Part shown: positions 27,193-36,275 of the stretch, piece by piece
How positions within the stretch are numbered: the stretch's first letter is position 1
How the letters are laid out: each line of letters begins with the position of its first letter
Source of the DNA: an uncultured Tateyamaria sp.
GTDB lineage: Bacteria; Pseudomonadota; Alphaproteobacteria; Rhodobacterales; Rhodobacteraceae
Assembly: GCF_947488715.1 (NCBI RefSeq)
Contig: NZ_CANLAG010000002.1
Coordinates: 124,001-188,000, forward strand
Length of the DNA: 64,000 nucleotides
Direction: 5' to 3'
Translations under genes and position numbers: made by a program
Notes under the pieces: generated by a model
What the model saw: the letters and a program-made list of their open reading frames with translations, nothing else
Database searches by the model: none
What the model was told of the DNA's origin: nothing

Positions 27193-28716
27193 ATGACGGC
27201 GATAGTTTGGTTCAAGCGCGACTTGCGCACGACAGATCACGGGGCTTTGGCCCGTGCGGCTTTTCAGGGCGATGTGATCCCGCTGTACGTCTTTGAGCCG
27301 GAATATTGGGCGGAACCCGACGTCTCGGGCAGGCAGTTTGACTTTGTGCGTGAAAGCGTGCGGGCGCTGGGCGATGACCTTGCCACGCTGGGTATGTCAT
27401 TGGTGATCCGTGTGGGGCATGTGCCAGATGTCTTGAGTGATCTACAGGCCGAGACCGGCTTTCACACGCTATTCAGCCACGAAGAGACGGGCAGCGGATG
27501 GACCTACGCGCGAGACCGCGCAGTTGCCGGTTGGTGTGGCGCAAACGGTGTGACGTGGCACGAAGTGGCGCAGTCCGGGGTCGTCCGGCGTCTGAATGGT
27601 CGCGACGGGTGGGCGGCGCAGCGCAATGCGTATCTGCGACAGCCTCAGATTGTTGTGCCGGAACGTCTGACGGGGCCGGACCTTGCGTCCGACCCTGTTC
27701 CCGACCTGACGCAAGCCGACCATTGCCCGCACAGGCAAACTGGTGGCCGTCCGCAAGCGTTATCACTGTTGGGCTCTTTCCTGACAGAGCGTGGCCAGAC
27801 GTATCGCAAGGATATGTCGTCGCCGGTGACGGGTGAACATGCCTGTTCGCGTCTGTCGCCCTATCTGGCGTTCGGTTGTCTGTCCGGTCGTGAGGCATCG
27901 CAGGCAACGGCTGCACGTCAACGCGAAGTCAAAGGCACACGCACCGGCTGGGGTGGGTCGCTCAAGAGCTTTCAGGCCAGATTGGCGTGGCGTGATCATT
28001 TCATGCAAAAGCTGGAGGATGAACCGGCGCTCGAACACAATTGCCTGCACCGAGCCTATGAAGGCTTGCGGCCTGCTGTACCGGATGCGGCAAGGCTCGC
28101 GGCGTGGCAGGCTGGAGAAACGGGCTTGCCATTTGTCGATGCTTGTATGCGATATTTGAATGCGACGGGATGGTTGAATTTCCGCATGCGTTCGATGGTG
28201 ACTGCGGTCGCGTCCTATCACCTTTGGTTGGATTGGCGAGTCACGGGCCTGCATCTTGCGCGTCAGTTTACCGATTTCGAACCGGGTATTCACTGGCCGC
28301 AGGCGCAGATGCAGTCGGGCACGACCGGCATGAATACCATCCGGATCTACAACCCGGTGAAACAGGGCAAGGATCAGGATCCAACAGGCGTGTTCACGCG
28401 CCGTTGGTGCCCGGAATTGGCTGGGGTGCCGGATGCGCACCTTCAGGAACCTTGGCTGTGGGACGGCGCTGCGGGCCTTTTGGATCGGGGATATCCAGCG
28501 CCGGTCGTGGATGTCGCCGCTGCCGCACGTGAGGCACGCGACCGGGTTTGGGCCGTGCGACGTGGAACTGCCTTTAAGACCGAGGCTGCGCGCGTCGTGG
28601 ACAAACATGCCAGCCGCAAAGACCCCCAAGGCCATTTTGTCGATGACCGCGCCGGACGACGCGGGCGCAAGACGTCGCCCGCCAAAGACACGCGCCAAAT
28701 GGGTTTTGATTTCTAA
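27193..28716 (+). CDS. Photolyase/cryptochrome-family flavoprotein with unusual flavin-site segment
   Basis: A 507-aa member of the DNA photolyase/cryptochrome superfamily. The N-terminal antenna domain starts TAIVWFKRDLRTTDH. The C-terminal FAD domain shows GLPFVDACMRYLNATGWLNFR and RIYNPVKQGKDQDP, standard landmarks. Between them the segment that in E. coli photolyase reads NNGGWQW reads GIHWPQAQ here (about residues 363-370), so the Asn near flavin N5 and the first electron-chain Trp appear replaced. It is not the FeS-BCP type, since the sequence and cysteine pattern differ. It could be a DNA repair enzyme or a light sensor. A DUF2256 gene overlaps its stop by one base. Confidence 0.85.
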   Translation: MTAIVWFKRDLRTTDHGALARAAFQGDVIPLYVFEPEYWAEPDVSGRQFDFVRESVRALGDDLATLGMSLVIRVGHVPDVLSDLQAETGFHTLFSHEETGSGWTYARDRAVAGWCGANGVTWHEVAQSGVVRRLNGRDGWAAQRNAYLRQPQIVVPERLTGPDLASDPVPDLTQADHCPHRQTGGRPQALSLLGSFLTERGQTYRKDMSSPVTGEHACSRLSPYLAFGCLSGREASQATAARQREVKGTRTGWGGSLKSFQARLAWRDHFMQKLEDEPALEHNCLHRAYEGLRPAVPDAARLAAWQAGETGLPFVDACMRYLNATGWLNFRMRSMVTAVASYHLWLDWRVTGLHLARQFTDFEPGIHWPQAQMQSGTTGMNTIRIYNPVKQGKDQDPTGVFTRRWCPELAGVPDAHLQEPWLWDGAAGLLDRGYPAPVVDVAAAAREARDRVWAVRRGTAFKTEAARVVDKHASRKDPQGHFVDDRAGRRGRKTSPAKDTRQMGFDF

Positions 28717-28865
28717 TGGGTCGCATGCGCAAGAAAGCTGACTTGCCGGAAAAGACATGCCCGGTGTGTCTGCGCCCGTTCACCTGGCGCAAGAAGTGGG
28801 CAAAGGTCTGGGATGAGGTCAAATACTGCTCAGACAAGTGCCGCCGCGCATCCAAGACAGGGTAA
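28716..28865 (+). CDS. DUF2256 zinc-ribbon microprotein
   Basis: A 49-aa protein. CPVC (Cys15, Cys18) and CSDKC (Cys38, Cys42) form a four-cysteine zinc-ribbon pattern around RPFTWRKKWAKVWDEVKY, the signature of DUF2256. The start ATG shares its A with the photolyase-like gene's TAA (TAATG), so it is probably translated by re-initiation. DUF2256 genes are often found next to photolyase/cryptochrome genes; the functional link is not established. Strongly basic (Lys/Arg rich). Confidence 0.85.
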   Translation: MGRMRKKADLPEKTCPVCLRPFTWRKKWAKVWDEVKYCSDKCRRASKTG

Positions 28866-28921
28866 TTTCCCAGTTTTTGCGTGCTCTTCACGCAAGGGTG
28901 ACAGAATGATCGGCTTTTGGT

Positions 28922-28961
28922 AAAAGTTTTTGACCAATGATGTTTACGATAGGAAACTTTT
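28922..28961. promoter_or_regulatory. Interrupted inverted repeat upstream of malate synthase
   Basis: AAAAGTTT (28922-28929) and AAACTTTT (28954-28961) are exact reverse complements 24 bases apart, about 50 bases before glcB. The local sequence is AT-rich, unlike the surroundings. Could be a split operator or part of the promoter; no regulator gene is adjacent. Confidence 0.35.
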
Positions 28962-29009
28962 TCTCTAGTCCTTCCGCCATCAAGGGAATCCAGGCCAGGA
29001 GGGCATCAC

Positions 29010-31163
29010 ATGTCGACATATGTGGAACGGGCAGAACTGCGGGTGGCGGACACGCTGGCGCAGTTTATCGAAGGGCAAGCGTTGCCCGGTACAGGTGTGG
29101 CAACTGCAGACTTCTGGGCCGGTTTTTCCGCATTGGTGCATGACCTCGGCCCCAAGAACCGCGCATTTCTGGCGGCACGCACAGATATCCAGACCAAACT
29201 GGACGCCTGGCATATGGCGCACCGCAGCGGCCCACATGACGCAGACGCATACCGCGCCTTTCTAGAAGAAATCGGGTATCTCGTGCCGGAAGGGCCTGAT
29301 TTTGAAATTGAGACAGAGAATGTTGACCCAGAGATCGCCGTAACACCCGGCGCGCAATTGGTTGTGCCCATCATGAATGCACGGTTCGCGCTGAATGCGG
29401 CGAACGCCCGGTGGGGAAACCTCTATGATGCGCTTTATGGCACGGACGCGTTGGGCGATTTGCCGACGGGCAAGGGATACGACCCCGAACGCGGCGCGCG
29501 CGTGATTGCCTGGGCCAAGGATTTTCTGGACAATGCCGTGCCGCTGGACGGTGCCAAATGGGCCGATGTTGATCACCTCGGTGTTGCGGGTGACGCCCTC
29601 GACATGCGCATCGGCGACCGGGCTGTGTCGCTGGCCAACCCGGCGCAATACGCAGGCCACTCGGAACCCGAAGAGTGGGGCATGTTCCTGTTTCGCCACA
29701 ACGGGCTCGGGATCGAAGTGCTGGTCAATCGCAACAACGAAATCGGCAGCACGGATCCCGCCGGGATCGCTGCGGTCAACCTCGAAGCCGCGCTGTCGAC
29801 CATCATGGATTGCGAGGACAGCGTTGCCGCCGTCGATGCAGAGGACAAAGTGCTGGCCTATGGCAACTGGCTGGGCCTGATGAAAGGCGACCTCGAAGAG
29901 AGCTTTGAGAAGGGCGGCAAGACAATCACCCGCCGGATGTTTGGTGATTTCACCTATACGGGCCCTGATGGCGCGCCTTTCAACGTCAAAACGCGCAGCC
30001 TGATGCTGGTGCGCAATGTCGGCCACCTGATGACCAACCCCGCGATCCTCGACCGCGATGGTGCCGAAATTGGCGAGGGCCTGCTGGACGCGATGATCAC
30101 GACGCTGATCGCGATGCACGATTTGCAGAAAACCGAAGGGCTGCGAAATTCGGTGACCGGGTCCGTCTATGTGGTCAAGCCCAAGATGCACGGCCCCGCC
30201 GAAGTTGCGTTCGCCGACGAGATATTTACGCGCGTGGAGAAAGTGCTCGGCCTGCCCGCGTACACTGTCAAACTGGGGATCATGGATGAGGAACGCAGGA
30301 CATCTGCCAACCTAAAGGAGTGTATCCGCGCGGCCAAATCGCGTGTGGCGTTCATCAACACCGGCTTCCTCGACCGCACCGGTGACGAAATCCACACCAG
30401 TATGGAAGCGGGCCCGATGATCCCCAAAGGTGAGATGAAGGGGGCAGCCTGGATCGCCGCCTACGAGGATCGGAACGTGGATATCGGTCTGGCTTGCGGC
30501 CTCAAGGGGCGTGCGCAGATCGGCAAGGGCATGTGGGCCATGCCGGACCGGATGCAGGAGATGCTCGACGCCAAGGTCGGGCACCCACAGTCGGGTGCCA
30601 CATGCGCATGGGTGCCGTCACCCACAGCGGCCACTCTCCACGCCACACACTATCACCAGGTCGATGTGCTGGCCCGTCAGGACGCACTGAAAGCGGGTGG
30701 CGCGCGCGGTACATTGGAAGATCTGTTGACGATCCCAGTCGCAACTGGCCGCAACTTTTCCGATGCGGAAATCACGCGTGAACTGGAAAACAATGCGCAG
30801 GGCATTCTGGGCTACGTCGTGCGCTGGGTGGATGCGGGCGTTGGCTGTTCCAAAGTGCCGGACATCAATGATGTTGGCCTGATGGAAGACCGCGCCACAT
30901 GCCGCATCAGCGCGCAAGCCTTGGCCAACTGGCTGCACCATGACGTGGTGAGCGAGGCGCAGGTGACGGCGGCCCTCAAGAAGATGGCAGGGGTGGTGGA
31001 CCGTCAAAACGCAAACGACCCGCATTACCGCCCAATGGCGCCTGGGTTTGACGGCGTGGCCTTTCAGGCGGCTTGCGATCTGGTGCTGAAAGGCCGCGAA
31101 CAGCCGTCCGGCTATACTGAGCCGGTGCTGCACGCGCGCCGGTTGGAATTCAAAGCGGCGTAA
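29010..31163 (+). CDS. glcB: Malate synthase G
   Basis: Condenses glyoxylate with acetyl-CoA to malate, closing the glyoxylate route in the cytoplasm. The 717-aa length and sequence match the G isoform (monomeric, about 720 aa). Recognisable blocks are [38 protein letters not shown] (with catalytic acidic residues) and GLNFLK-type [25 protein letters not shown] lies seven bases before the ATG. A hairpin and a GlcG-like gene follow, so glycolate/glyoxylate use is a plausible theme. Confidence 0.96.
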   Translation: MSTYVERAELRVADTLAQFIEGQALPGTGVATADFWAGFSALVHDLGPKNRAFLAARTDIQTKLDAWHMAHRSGPHDADAYRAFLEEIGYLVPEGPDFEIETENVDPEIAVTPGAQLVVPIMNARFALNAANARWGNLYDALYGTDALGDLPTGKGYDPERGARVIAWAKDFLDNAVPLDGAKWADVDHLGVAGDALDMRIGDRAVSLANPAQYAGHSEPEEWGMFLFRHNGLGIEVLVNRNNEIGSTDPAGIAAVNLEAALSTIMDCEDSVAAVDAEDKVLAYGNWLGLMKGDLEESFEKGGKTITRRMFGDFTYTGPDGAPFNVKTRSLMLVRNVGHLMTNPAILDRDGAEIGEGLLDAMITTLIAMHDLQKTEGLRNSVTGSVYVVKPKMHGPAEVAFADEIFTRVEKVLGLPAYTVKLGIMDEERRTSANLKECIRAAKSRVAFINTGFLDRTGDEIHTSMEAGPMIPKGEMKGAAWIAAYEDRNVDIGLACGLKGRAQIGKGMWAMPDRMQEMLDAKVGHPQSGATCAWVPSPTAATLHATHYHQVDVLARQDALKAGGARGTLEDLLTIPVATGRNFSDAEITRELENNAQGILGYVVRWVDAGVGCSKVPDINDVGLMEDRATCRISAQALANWLHHDVVSEAQVTAALKKMAGVVDRQNANDPHYRPMAPGFDGVAFQAACDLVLKGREQPSGYTEPVLHARRLEFKAA

Positions 31164-31190
31164 TCCAACGCATGTACTCAAGTTTCGGCG

Positions 31191-31208
31191 CGGCAAGTCT
31201 GCTTGCCG
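31191..31208 (+). other. Intercistronic hairpin between glcB and glcG-like gene
   Basis: CGGCAAG-TCTG-CTTGCCG is a perfect 7-bp stem with a tetraloop, flanked by further GC-rich bases. It is not followed by T residues. It could stabilise or partly attenuate the upstream message. Confidence 0.5.
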
Positions 31209-31273
31209 CCCGCGCAACGCCAATACCCACACGTTCAGAAAACGCCCCAAAGATGAGGGCAGGAGACCAAGAA

Positions 31274-31699
31274 ATGACTATTTCCCTGCGCAAGGCACGG
31301 ACCATCATCCGCAAGACACTTGAGAAAGGGCGCGAGCTGGACCTCAAGCCATTGTCCGTCGTTGTTCTGGATGCCGGTGGTCACGTGCAGGCTTTTGAGC
31401 GCGAAGACGGCGCCGCCCCCGGCCGGTTCTCGATTGCGCATGGCAAGGCTTACGGCTCTGTCATGCTGGGCATGGCGGGCACCGCCCAGATGGCACGCGC
31501 CGAAGCGCAGGCTTACTTTATGGAAGCGGTCAACGGCCTCTTTGGCGGTCAAGTGGTGCCAGTTCCCGGCGGCGTGCTGATCCGCGACAAGAAAGGGAAT
31601 ATCGTGGGTGCAGTTGGTGTCACGGGTGATACGTCCGACAACGATGCCGCCGCCGCCGTTGCAGGCATCGAAGCGGCTGCTTTGACGGCTGAAATTTAG
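31274..31699 (+). CDS. GlcG/HbpS-family heme-binding-like protein
   Basis: A 141-aa protein of the GlcG/HbpS family (alpha/beta fold, sometimes heme-binding or sensing). Typical segments are LSVVVLDAGGHVQAFEREDGA, GKAYGSVMLG and IRDKKGNIVGAVGVTGDTSDND. Start at 31274 (MTISLRKARTIIRKTL) with AGGAG eight or nine bases upstream; the frame upstream of it overlaps the hairpin region. No signal peptide is seen, so cytoplasmic. Next to glcB, as glcG is in the E. coli glc cluster, but glcDEF are absent here. Confidence 0.85.
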   Translation: MTISLRKARTIIRKTLEKGRELDLKPLSVVVLDAGGHVQAFEREDGAAPGRFSIAHGKAYGSVMLGMAGTAQMARAEAQAYFMEAVNGLFGGQVVPVPGGVLIRDKKGNIVGAVGVTGDTSDNDAAAAVAGIEAAALTAEI

Positions 31700-31805
31700 G
31701 CACTGACACTTTGCGGCTTTGCGCACAGTGACGTGCGCGCGGGCCGCACTGTTCTTGGCGGGGCGTCAGGGCTATAACGGCGCGACGCATCGCAAAGAGG
31801 TACAA

Positions 31806-32585
31806 ATGGCGCGCCCCATTATCGGTATTATCTCCAACCATCACGTCATCAATGATGAATACCCGGTGCAGGCCGCCGGGCTCATCAATATCTCGGCGGT
31901 TGCGGATGTTGCCGAAGGTCTGCCGCTCTTGGTGCCTGCAGAACCTGACAAGGTGCGGCTGTCCGATTTGCTGGAGAACTGCGCGGGTTTTGTGTTCACT
32001 GGTGGGCGTGCCAACGTGCATCCCGAAGAATACGGTGAAGAAGCAACCGAGGCGCACGGCGCTTTCGATCGCAACCGTGATGCGGTGACCTTGCCGCTGA
32101 TCCGCGCTTTGGTCGAAAGGGGCCAGCCTTTCTTGGGGATCTGTCGTGGGTTTCAAGAGGTCAATGTCGCCATGGGCGGCTCCCTATACCCCGAAATCCG
32201 CGATTTGCCGGGGCGCGACAATCACCGCATGCCACCTGACGGCACACTCGAAGAGAAATTTGCCCTTCGCCACGACGTGACATTTTCCGAAAATGGCGTG
32301 TTTCATCAGCTGATGGGGCGTCAATCTGTGCCGACAAACACGCTGCATGGGCAGGGGATCAAAGCGCCGGGACCACGGGTTGTGGTTGATGGGCACGCGC
32401 CGGATGGCACACCCGAGGCGATCTATATCGACGGCGCACCTGGATTTAGCCTGTCCGTTCAATGGCACCCAGAGTGGAACGCCAAATGTGACCCAGTCTC
32501 ACGCCCGCTGTTCGAAGCCTTCGGGGCCGCGTGCCGTGATTGGGCCGACGGGCAACGGACACGGCCGATGCTGCGCACCGCTTAA
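31806..32585 (+). CDS. Gamma-glutamyl-gamma-aminobutyrate hydrolase-like class I amidotransferase
   Basis: A 259-aa peptidase C26 / PuuD-type hydrolase. The nucleophile cysteine is in FLGICRGFQEVNVAMGG, and the His-Glu of the triad is in SVQWHPEW. The N terminus RPIIGIISNH and oxyanion segment FVFTGGRANVHPEEYG fit the family. PuuD-type enzymes cleave gamma-glutamyl amides in putrescine breakdown, but no other puu genes are near, so substrate remains open. Start at 31806 follows AAAGAGG at normal distance. Confidence 0.87.
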   Translation: MARPIIGIISNHHVINDEYPVQAAGLINISAVADVAEGLPLLVPAEPDKVRLSDLLENCAGFVFTGGRANVHPEEYGEEATEAHGAFDRNRDAVTLPLIRALVERGQPFLGICRGFQEVNVAMGGSLYPEIRDLPGRDNHRMPPDGTLEEKFALRHDVTFSENGVFHQLMGRQSVPTNTLHGQGIKAPGPRVVVDGHAPDGTPEAIYIDGAPGFSLSVQWHPEWNAKCDPVSRPLFEAFGAACRDWADGQRTRPMLRTA

Positions 32586-32620
32586 GCTTGCGTTAACCAA
32601 GGGCGGGGCAGGATGCCTGC

Positions 32621-33133
32621 ATGCCCGTAACCCATCTATCCAACCCGACCTTTTTCTTTACTGCGCGCGCAGCACAGCGTGGCAGTGACGTCTTTGTGCG
32701 TGAAATTCACGCCTTGCGTCAGGCGATGCGGCAAACCCGCAACAAGCACCCCTTTGACATCGCCGAAATTGTTGTACTGGGCGACGTCATCCATACGCTT
32801 TGGGACTTGCCCGCCGGGGATACGGATTTTGCGATCCGATGGCGCATGTTGAAAACGCTGTTTTCACGCAGCGTTGAAAAGGGCGTTTGGCAACGCAGGT
32901 TTTGGGAACACGAAATTCGCGATCCTGCCGATCTTGCCGCGCACCGACGAATGATCTGGGCAGCGCCGGTCCAGGCGGGTCTGGCCAAGCGGCCCGAAGA
33001 CTGGCCGCATTCGTCAGTCCATCGTGCGATGTCTTTGGGGCAGTACGACACCTCCGGTGCCAGGCAAGCGTCGCAGGCAACGATGCCGATGCGCAAGCCG
33101 TCAGTCGCGGCACAGTTGCGCGCCGTCAGTTGA
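32621..33133 (+). CDS. Degenerate REP-associated tyrosine transposase (RAYT) relative
   Basis: A 170-aa protein aligned by eye with RAYT (Y1_Tnp) proteins such as E. coli YafM. Shared landmarks are PTFFFTARA, the WDLPAGDTDFAIRWRMLKTLF block, KGVWQRRFWEHEIRD, and DWPHSSVHR. The HUH metal motif HxH reads VIH in VVLGDVIHTLW, so its first His is gone. The catalytic tyrosine region (DYIHYNPVKHG in active members) reads RMIWAAPVQAG, so the tyrosine is gone. The frame is intact and full length with a GGCAGGA ribosome site, which suggests a retained non-transposing protein rather than a dying pseudogene. Confidence 0.75.
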   Translation: MPVTHLSNPTFFFTARAAQRGSDVFVREIHALRQAMRQTRNKHPFDIAEIVVLGDVIHTLWDLPAGDTDFAIRWRMLKTLFSRSVEKGVWQRRFWEHEIRDPADLAAHRRMIWAAPVQAGLAKRPEDWPHSSVHRAMSLGQYDTSGARQASQATMPMRKPSVAAQLRAVS

Positions 33134-33170
33134 CTGTTGTGGTTTGCGGTCGGTCAGACCTGAGTGCCGC

Positions 33171-33932
33171 TCAAACAGTCTGGCCGCCAGAGATCTGGAT
33201 GCTTTGACCGTTGATGCTTTGTGATCCTGGGCCCACCAACCACAGTGCTGCGGCCGCAACCTCTGAGACGTCCAGCAGTCTTTTGTGCCGGTTGGCGTCA
33301 ACCATCACCTGCCGCGCGGCGTCGCTGCTCATGCCTGTGTGAGTGGCAATGGCGTCTTGGTTGCGGGTGACAATTGGCGTGTCGACATAGCCGGGGCAAA
33401 GCGCGTTGAAGGTGTAGGGTTGGCCGATGTACTCTTCACTCAGCGACCGGATCATGCCGATCAGACCGTGTTTGGAAGCTGCATAGGCCGCCGCACCGGG
33501 CAATCCCCTGAGACCCGCTATGGACGAAATCGCGATGACCCGGCCCCAATCTGTGTCCCGCATGCCGGGCAAACAGGCCCGTATGGTTAGAAAGGCGCCA
33601 TCCAGGTTGGTCGCCATCATATCACGCCAAAACGCAGTGTCCGTTTTGTGCAATGCGCGGCCTTCGGCAATGCCAGCGTTCGGAACGCAAATCTGAACGG
33701 GTCCACGTTGAGAAATCGCGTTTTCTATCGTGTCATTGACCGATGCCTCGTTGCGCACATCCATGGTCATGCCAAAGAGGCCATTGCCGGACACCTGATC
33801 CAAAACCTCGGCCCGGCGGCCCGTGATGGTCACCTTGCAGCCGTGGTCGGCTAGCATCTGCGCAACCGCCAGGCCAATGCCCGTACCGCCACCCGTGACC
33901 AACGCGTGAATACCATTCAAGTCCGTTTGCAT
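33171..33932 (-). CDS. Short-chain dehydrogenase (3-hydroxybutyrate dehydrogenase-like)
   Basis: A 253-aa classical SDR. The cofactor loop is TGGGTGIG, the NAG motif is CVPNAGIAEG, Ser is in VIAISSIAGLRG, and the catalytic pair is in YAASKHG. The pattern LCPGYVDTPIV with the C-terminal SINGQSIQISGGQ resembles 3-hydroxybutyrate and 3-oxoacyl reductase SDRs. AGGA lies about eight bases before the ATG. It is divergent from the isoprenylcysteine methyltransferase-like gene. The substrate is an inference. Confidence 0.85.
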   Translation of the reverse strand: MQTDLNGIHALVTGGGTGIGLAVAQMLADHGCKVTITGRRAEVLDQVSGNGLFGMTMDVRNEASVNDTIENAISQRGPVQICVPNAGIAEGRALHKTDTAFWRDMMATNLDGAFLTIRACLPGMRDTDWGRVIAISSIAGLRGLPGAAAYAASKHGLIGMIRSLSEEYIGQPYTFNALCPGYVDTPIVTRNQDAIATHTGMSSDAARQVMVDANRHKRLLDVSEVAAAALWLVGPGSQSINGQSIQISGGQTV

Positions 33933-34089
33933 GGGCTGTGTCCTCAGGCTGATTGGATTTCAGGCACTGTGCGTGCTTGGTCGACGTCGCGCAACTCAAA
34001 GTCACGCAGAACGTCGCAGGTCGTTTCCAAAACACCATCGCGTATTGACACGACCCAACGCTCGGGCCACCGTTAAGACTGTTGACCTC

Positions 34090-34542
34090 ATGAAAAACGT
34101 ACTCGACATACCCCCCGTCTGGCTGATCATGGCGTTGCTGCTGGCATGGTGCCAGGGCCGCTTTTTTCCGTTTGGAATGAGTGTGGATCACCCCGTAACA
34201 CGGACGATGGCGGGGATGTTGATCGGCGCCGGTGTCATTCTGATGGCCGCCGCTGTCATCGAGTTTTACCGCCGACGCACCACCGTCATCCCACATCAAA
34301 CACCGTCGAAACTGATCACATCCGGCGTTTTTGGTCGCACACGCAATCCTATCTACCTCGGCGATACGCTCTTGCTGACCGGTCTGATCCTACGCTTTGA
34401 CGCCGTGCCATCCCTGGTGCTTGTGCCAATCTTTGTCTGGTGGATCGAACGGCACTTTATCGTGCCCGAAGAGGACAGGATGCGCCGCGTGTTTCGTGCC
34501 GATTTTACGCGCTACGAACAAAAAGTGCGCAGGTGGGTTTAG
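34090..34542 (+). CDS. Isoprenylcysteine carboxyl methyltransferase-family membrane protein
   Basis: A 150-aa polytopic protein with hydrophobic segments at about residues 8-25, 38-56 and 88-120. The family core is GVFGRTRNPIYLGDTLLL followed by FIVPEEDRMRRVFRADFTRYEQKVRRWV, the PEMT/ICMT-like SAM-binding C terminus with Arg-Asn-Pro and Glu-Glu. Bacterial members are phospholipid or small-molecule methyltransferases of mostly unknown substrate. Start at 34090 (MKNVLDIPPVW); the upstream frame looks non-coding. Confidence 0.83.
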   Translation: MKNVLDIPPVWLIMALLLAWCQGRFFPFGMSVDHPVTRTMAGMLIGAGVILMAAAVIEFYRRRTTVIPHQTPSKLITSGVFGRTRNPIYLGDTLLLTGLILRFDAVPSLVLVPIFVWWIERHFIVPEEDRMRRVFRADFTRYEQKVRRWV

Positions 34543-34688
34543 ATTCTTTTCATTTATTACCTGGCTGACGCAGGTGCCCTTCTTGTATCTCCCAACATAG
34601 GGCGCTACTGGACACGCGGGCTTTGTAAACCACATACCCAATCGGCTTTGCCACCAAAGATTGCAGCAAACATGGGGGACTGCTCCGC

Positions 34689-36263
34689 ATGAAGATCGGA
34701 ACACCGAAGGAAACTTTTGCCGGAGAGCGTCGTGTTGCCATGACGCCGGACAGTGCCACGGCGCTGCAAAAACTGGGCCATACCTGTGTGGTTGAAACGG
34801 GCGCTGGGTCAGAGGCCGGGTTTGCAGATGCAGACTATGCCGCTGCGGGTGTCGAAGTTGTCAAAACAGCCGCCGCCTTGTGGAAGGCTGCGGATGTGGT
34901 CGCCAAGGTGCGCGCGCCCGATGCCACCGAGATGAAGCGGTTGCGCGAAGGACAGACACTAATCTCGTTCTTCAGCCCCGTTGCTGACGAGGCAAAGATG
35001 CAGAGCGCCGCCAAAAAAGGCGCGACTGTCGTCGCCATGGAAATGATCCCGCGGATCTCTCGTGCGCAGAAAATGGACGCGCTGTCGTCCATGGCGAACA
35101 TCGCGGGCTACCGGGCCGTTATCGAGGCTGGCAACAACTTTGGCCGCTTCTTTACCGGTCAGATCACAGCGGCTGGCAAGGTGCCACCTGCCAAGGTGCT
35201 GGTCGTAGGGGCGGGGGTTGCTGGTCTCGCAGCCATCGGAACCTCGACCTCTTTGGGTGCCATCACCTACGCCTTTGACGTGCGCCCCGAAGTGGCCGAA
35301 CAGGTCGAGTCGATGGGCGCCGAGTTCGTCTATCTCGACTTCGAAGAAGAGCAGCAGGATGGTTCGTCGTCGGGCGGATACGCCTCGGTCTCTTCGCCCG
35401 AGTTCCGTGAAGCACAGCTTGCCAAGTTCCGGGAACTGGCCCCTGAGGTCGATATCGTCATCACCACGGCGCTGATCCCAAACCGCGAAGCACCCGAGCT
35501 GTGGACCGAAGACATGGTCGCCTCGATGAAGCCCGGCTCGGTCATCGTGGACCTTGCCGCAGAAAAGGGCGGCAACTGCAAACTGACCGTCGCGGATGAA
35601 AAGATCGTCACCGAAAATGGCGTGACCATCATCGGCTACACCGACTTCCCCAGCCGTATGGCGACGCAGTCCTCCAGCCTCTATGCGACGAATATCCGCC
35701 ACCTGATGACGGACCTGACGCCGGAAAAAGACGGCGTGATCGATCACAACATGGAAGATGACGTGATCCGTGGGGCCACAATTGCCCACGCGCAAGAAGT
35801 CACCTTCCCGCCGCCACCACCCAAGGTGGCCGCCATTGCCGCAGCCCCCAAGAAGGAAGCGGCCAAAGAACTGACGCCCGAAGAGAAACGTGCCGCTGAG
35901 ACGGCAGCGTTCAAGGCGCAAACCAAGAACCAGGTCACTCTGCTTGCTATTGGTGGCGCACTGATCCTGTTGGCGGGTCTCTATACCCCGGCCAGCTTTA
36001 TGCAGCACTTCATCGTCTTTGTTCTGAGTGTGTTCATCGGTTTCCAAGTCATTTGGGGCGTGGCGCACAGCCTGCACACACCGCTGATGGCCGTGACCAA
36101 TGCGATCTCGTCGATCGTGATCCTTGGTGCACTCATACAAATCGGGTCGACGTCTGGTGTCATCACCTTCCTGTCGATCTTTGGGGTCTTTATGGCGTCG
36201 ATCAACATTTTCGGCGGCTTCCTCGTGACACGGCGCATGCTCGCCATGTTCCAGAAATCCTAA
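34689..36263 (+). CDS. pntA: NAD(P) transhydrogenase subunit alpha
   Basis: Proton-pumping Re/Si-specific transhydrogenase subunit that couples hydride transfer between NADH and NADP to proton motive force. The NAD-binding domain dI spans about residues 1-370 (KIGTPKETFAGERRVAMTPD; Rossmann loop VVGAGVAGLAAIGTS). A Pro/Ala/Lys linker (about 376-412) leads to four hydrophobic segments at the C terminus. The 524-aa length is the fused E. coli-like alpha form, not the split alpha1/alpha2 arrangement seen in Rhodospirillum. GGGGGA precedes the ATG. pntB starts 12 bases later. Confidence 0.95.
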   Translation: MKIGTPKETFAGERRVAMTPDSATALQKLGHTCVVETGAGSEAGFADADYAAAGVEVVKTAAALWKAADVVAKVRAPDATEMKRLREGQTLISFFSPVADEAKMQSAAKKGATVVAMEMIPRISRAQKMDALSSMANIAGYRAVIEAGNNFGRFFTGQITAAGKVPPAKVLVVGAGVAGLAAIGTSTSLGAITYAFDVRPEVAEQVESMGAEFVYLDFEEEQQDGSSSGGYASVSSPEFREAQLAKFRELAPEVDIVITTALIPNREAPELWTEDMVASMKPGSVIVDLAAEKGGNCKLTVADEKIVTENGVTIIGYTDFPSRMATQSSSLYATNIRHLMTDLTPEKDGVIDHNMEDDVIRGATIAHAQEVTFPPPPPKVAAIAAAPKKEAAKELTPEEKRAAETAAFKAQTKNQVTLLAIGGALILLAGLYTPASFMQHFIVFVLSVFIGFQVIWGVAHSLHTPLMAVTNAISSIVILGALIQIGSTSGVITFLSIFGVFMASINIFGGFLVTRRMLAMFQKS

Positions 36264-36275
36264 GGAGTAGGCGCA

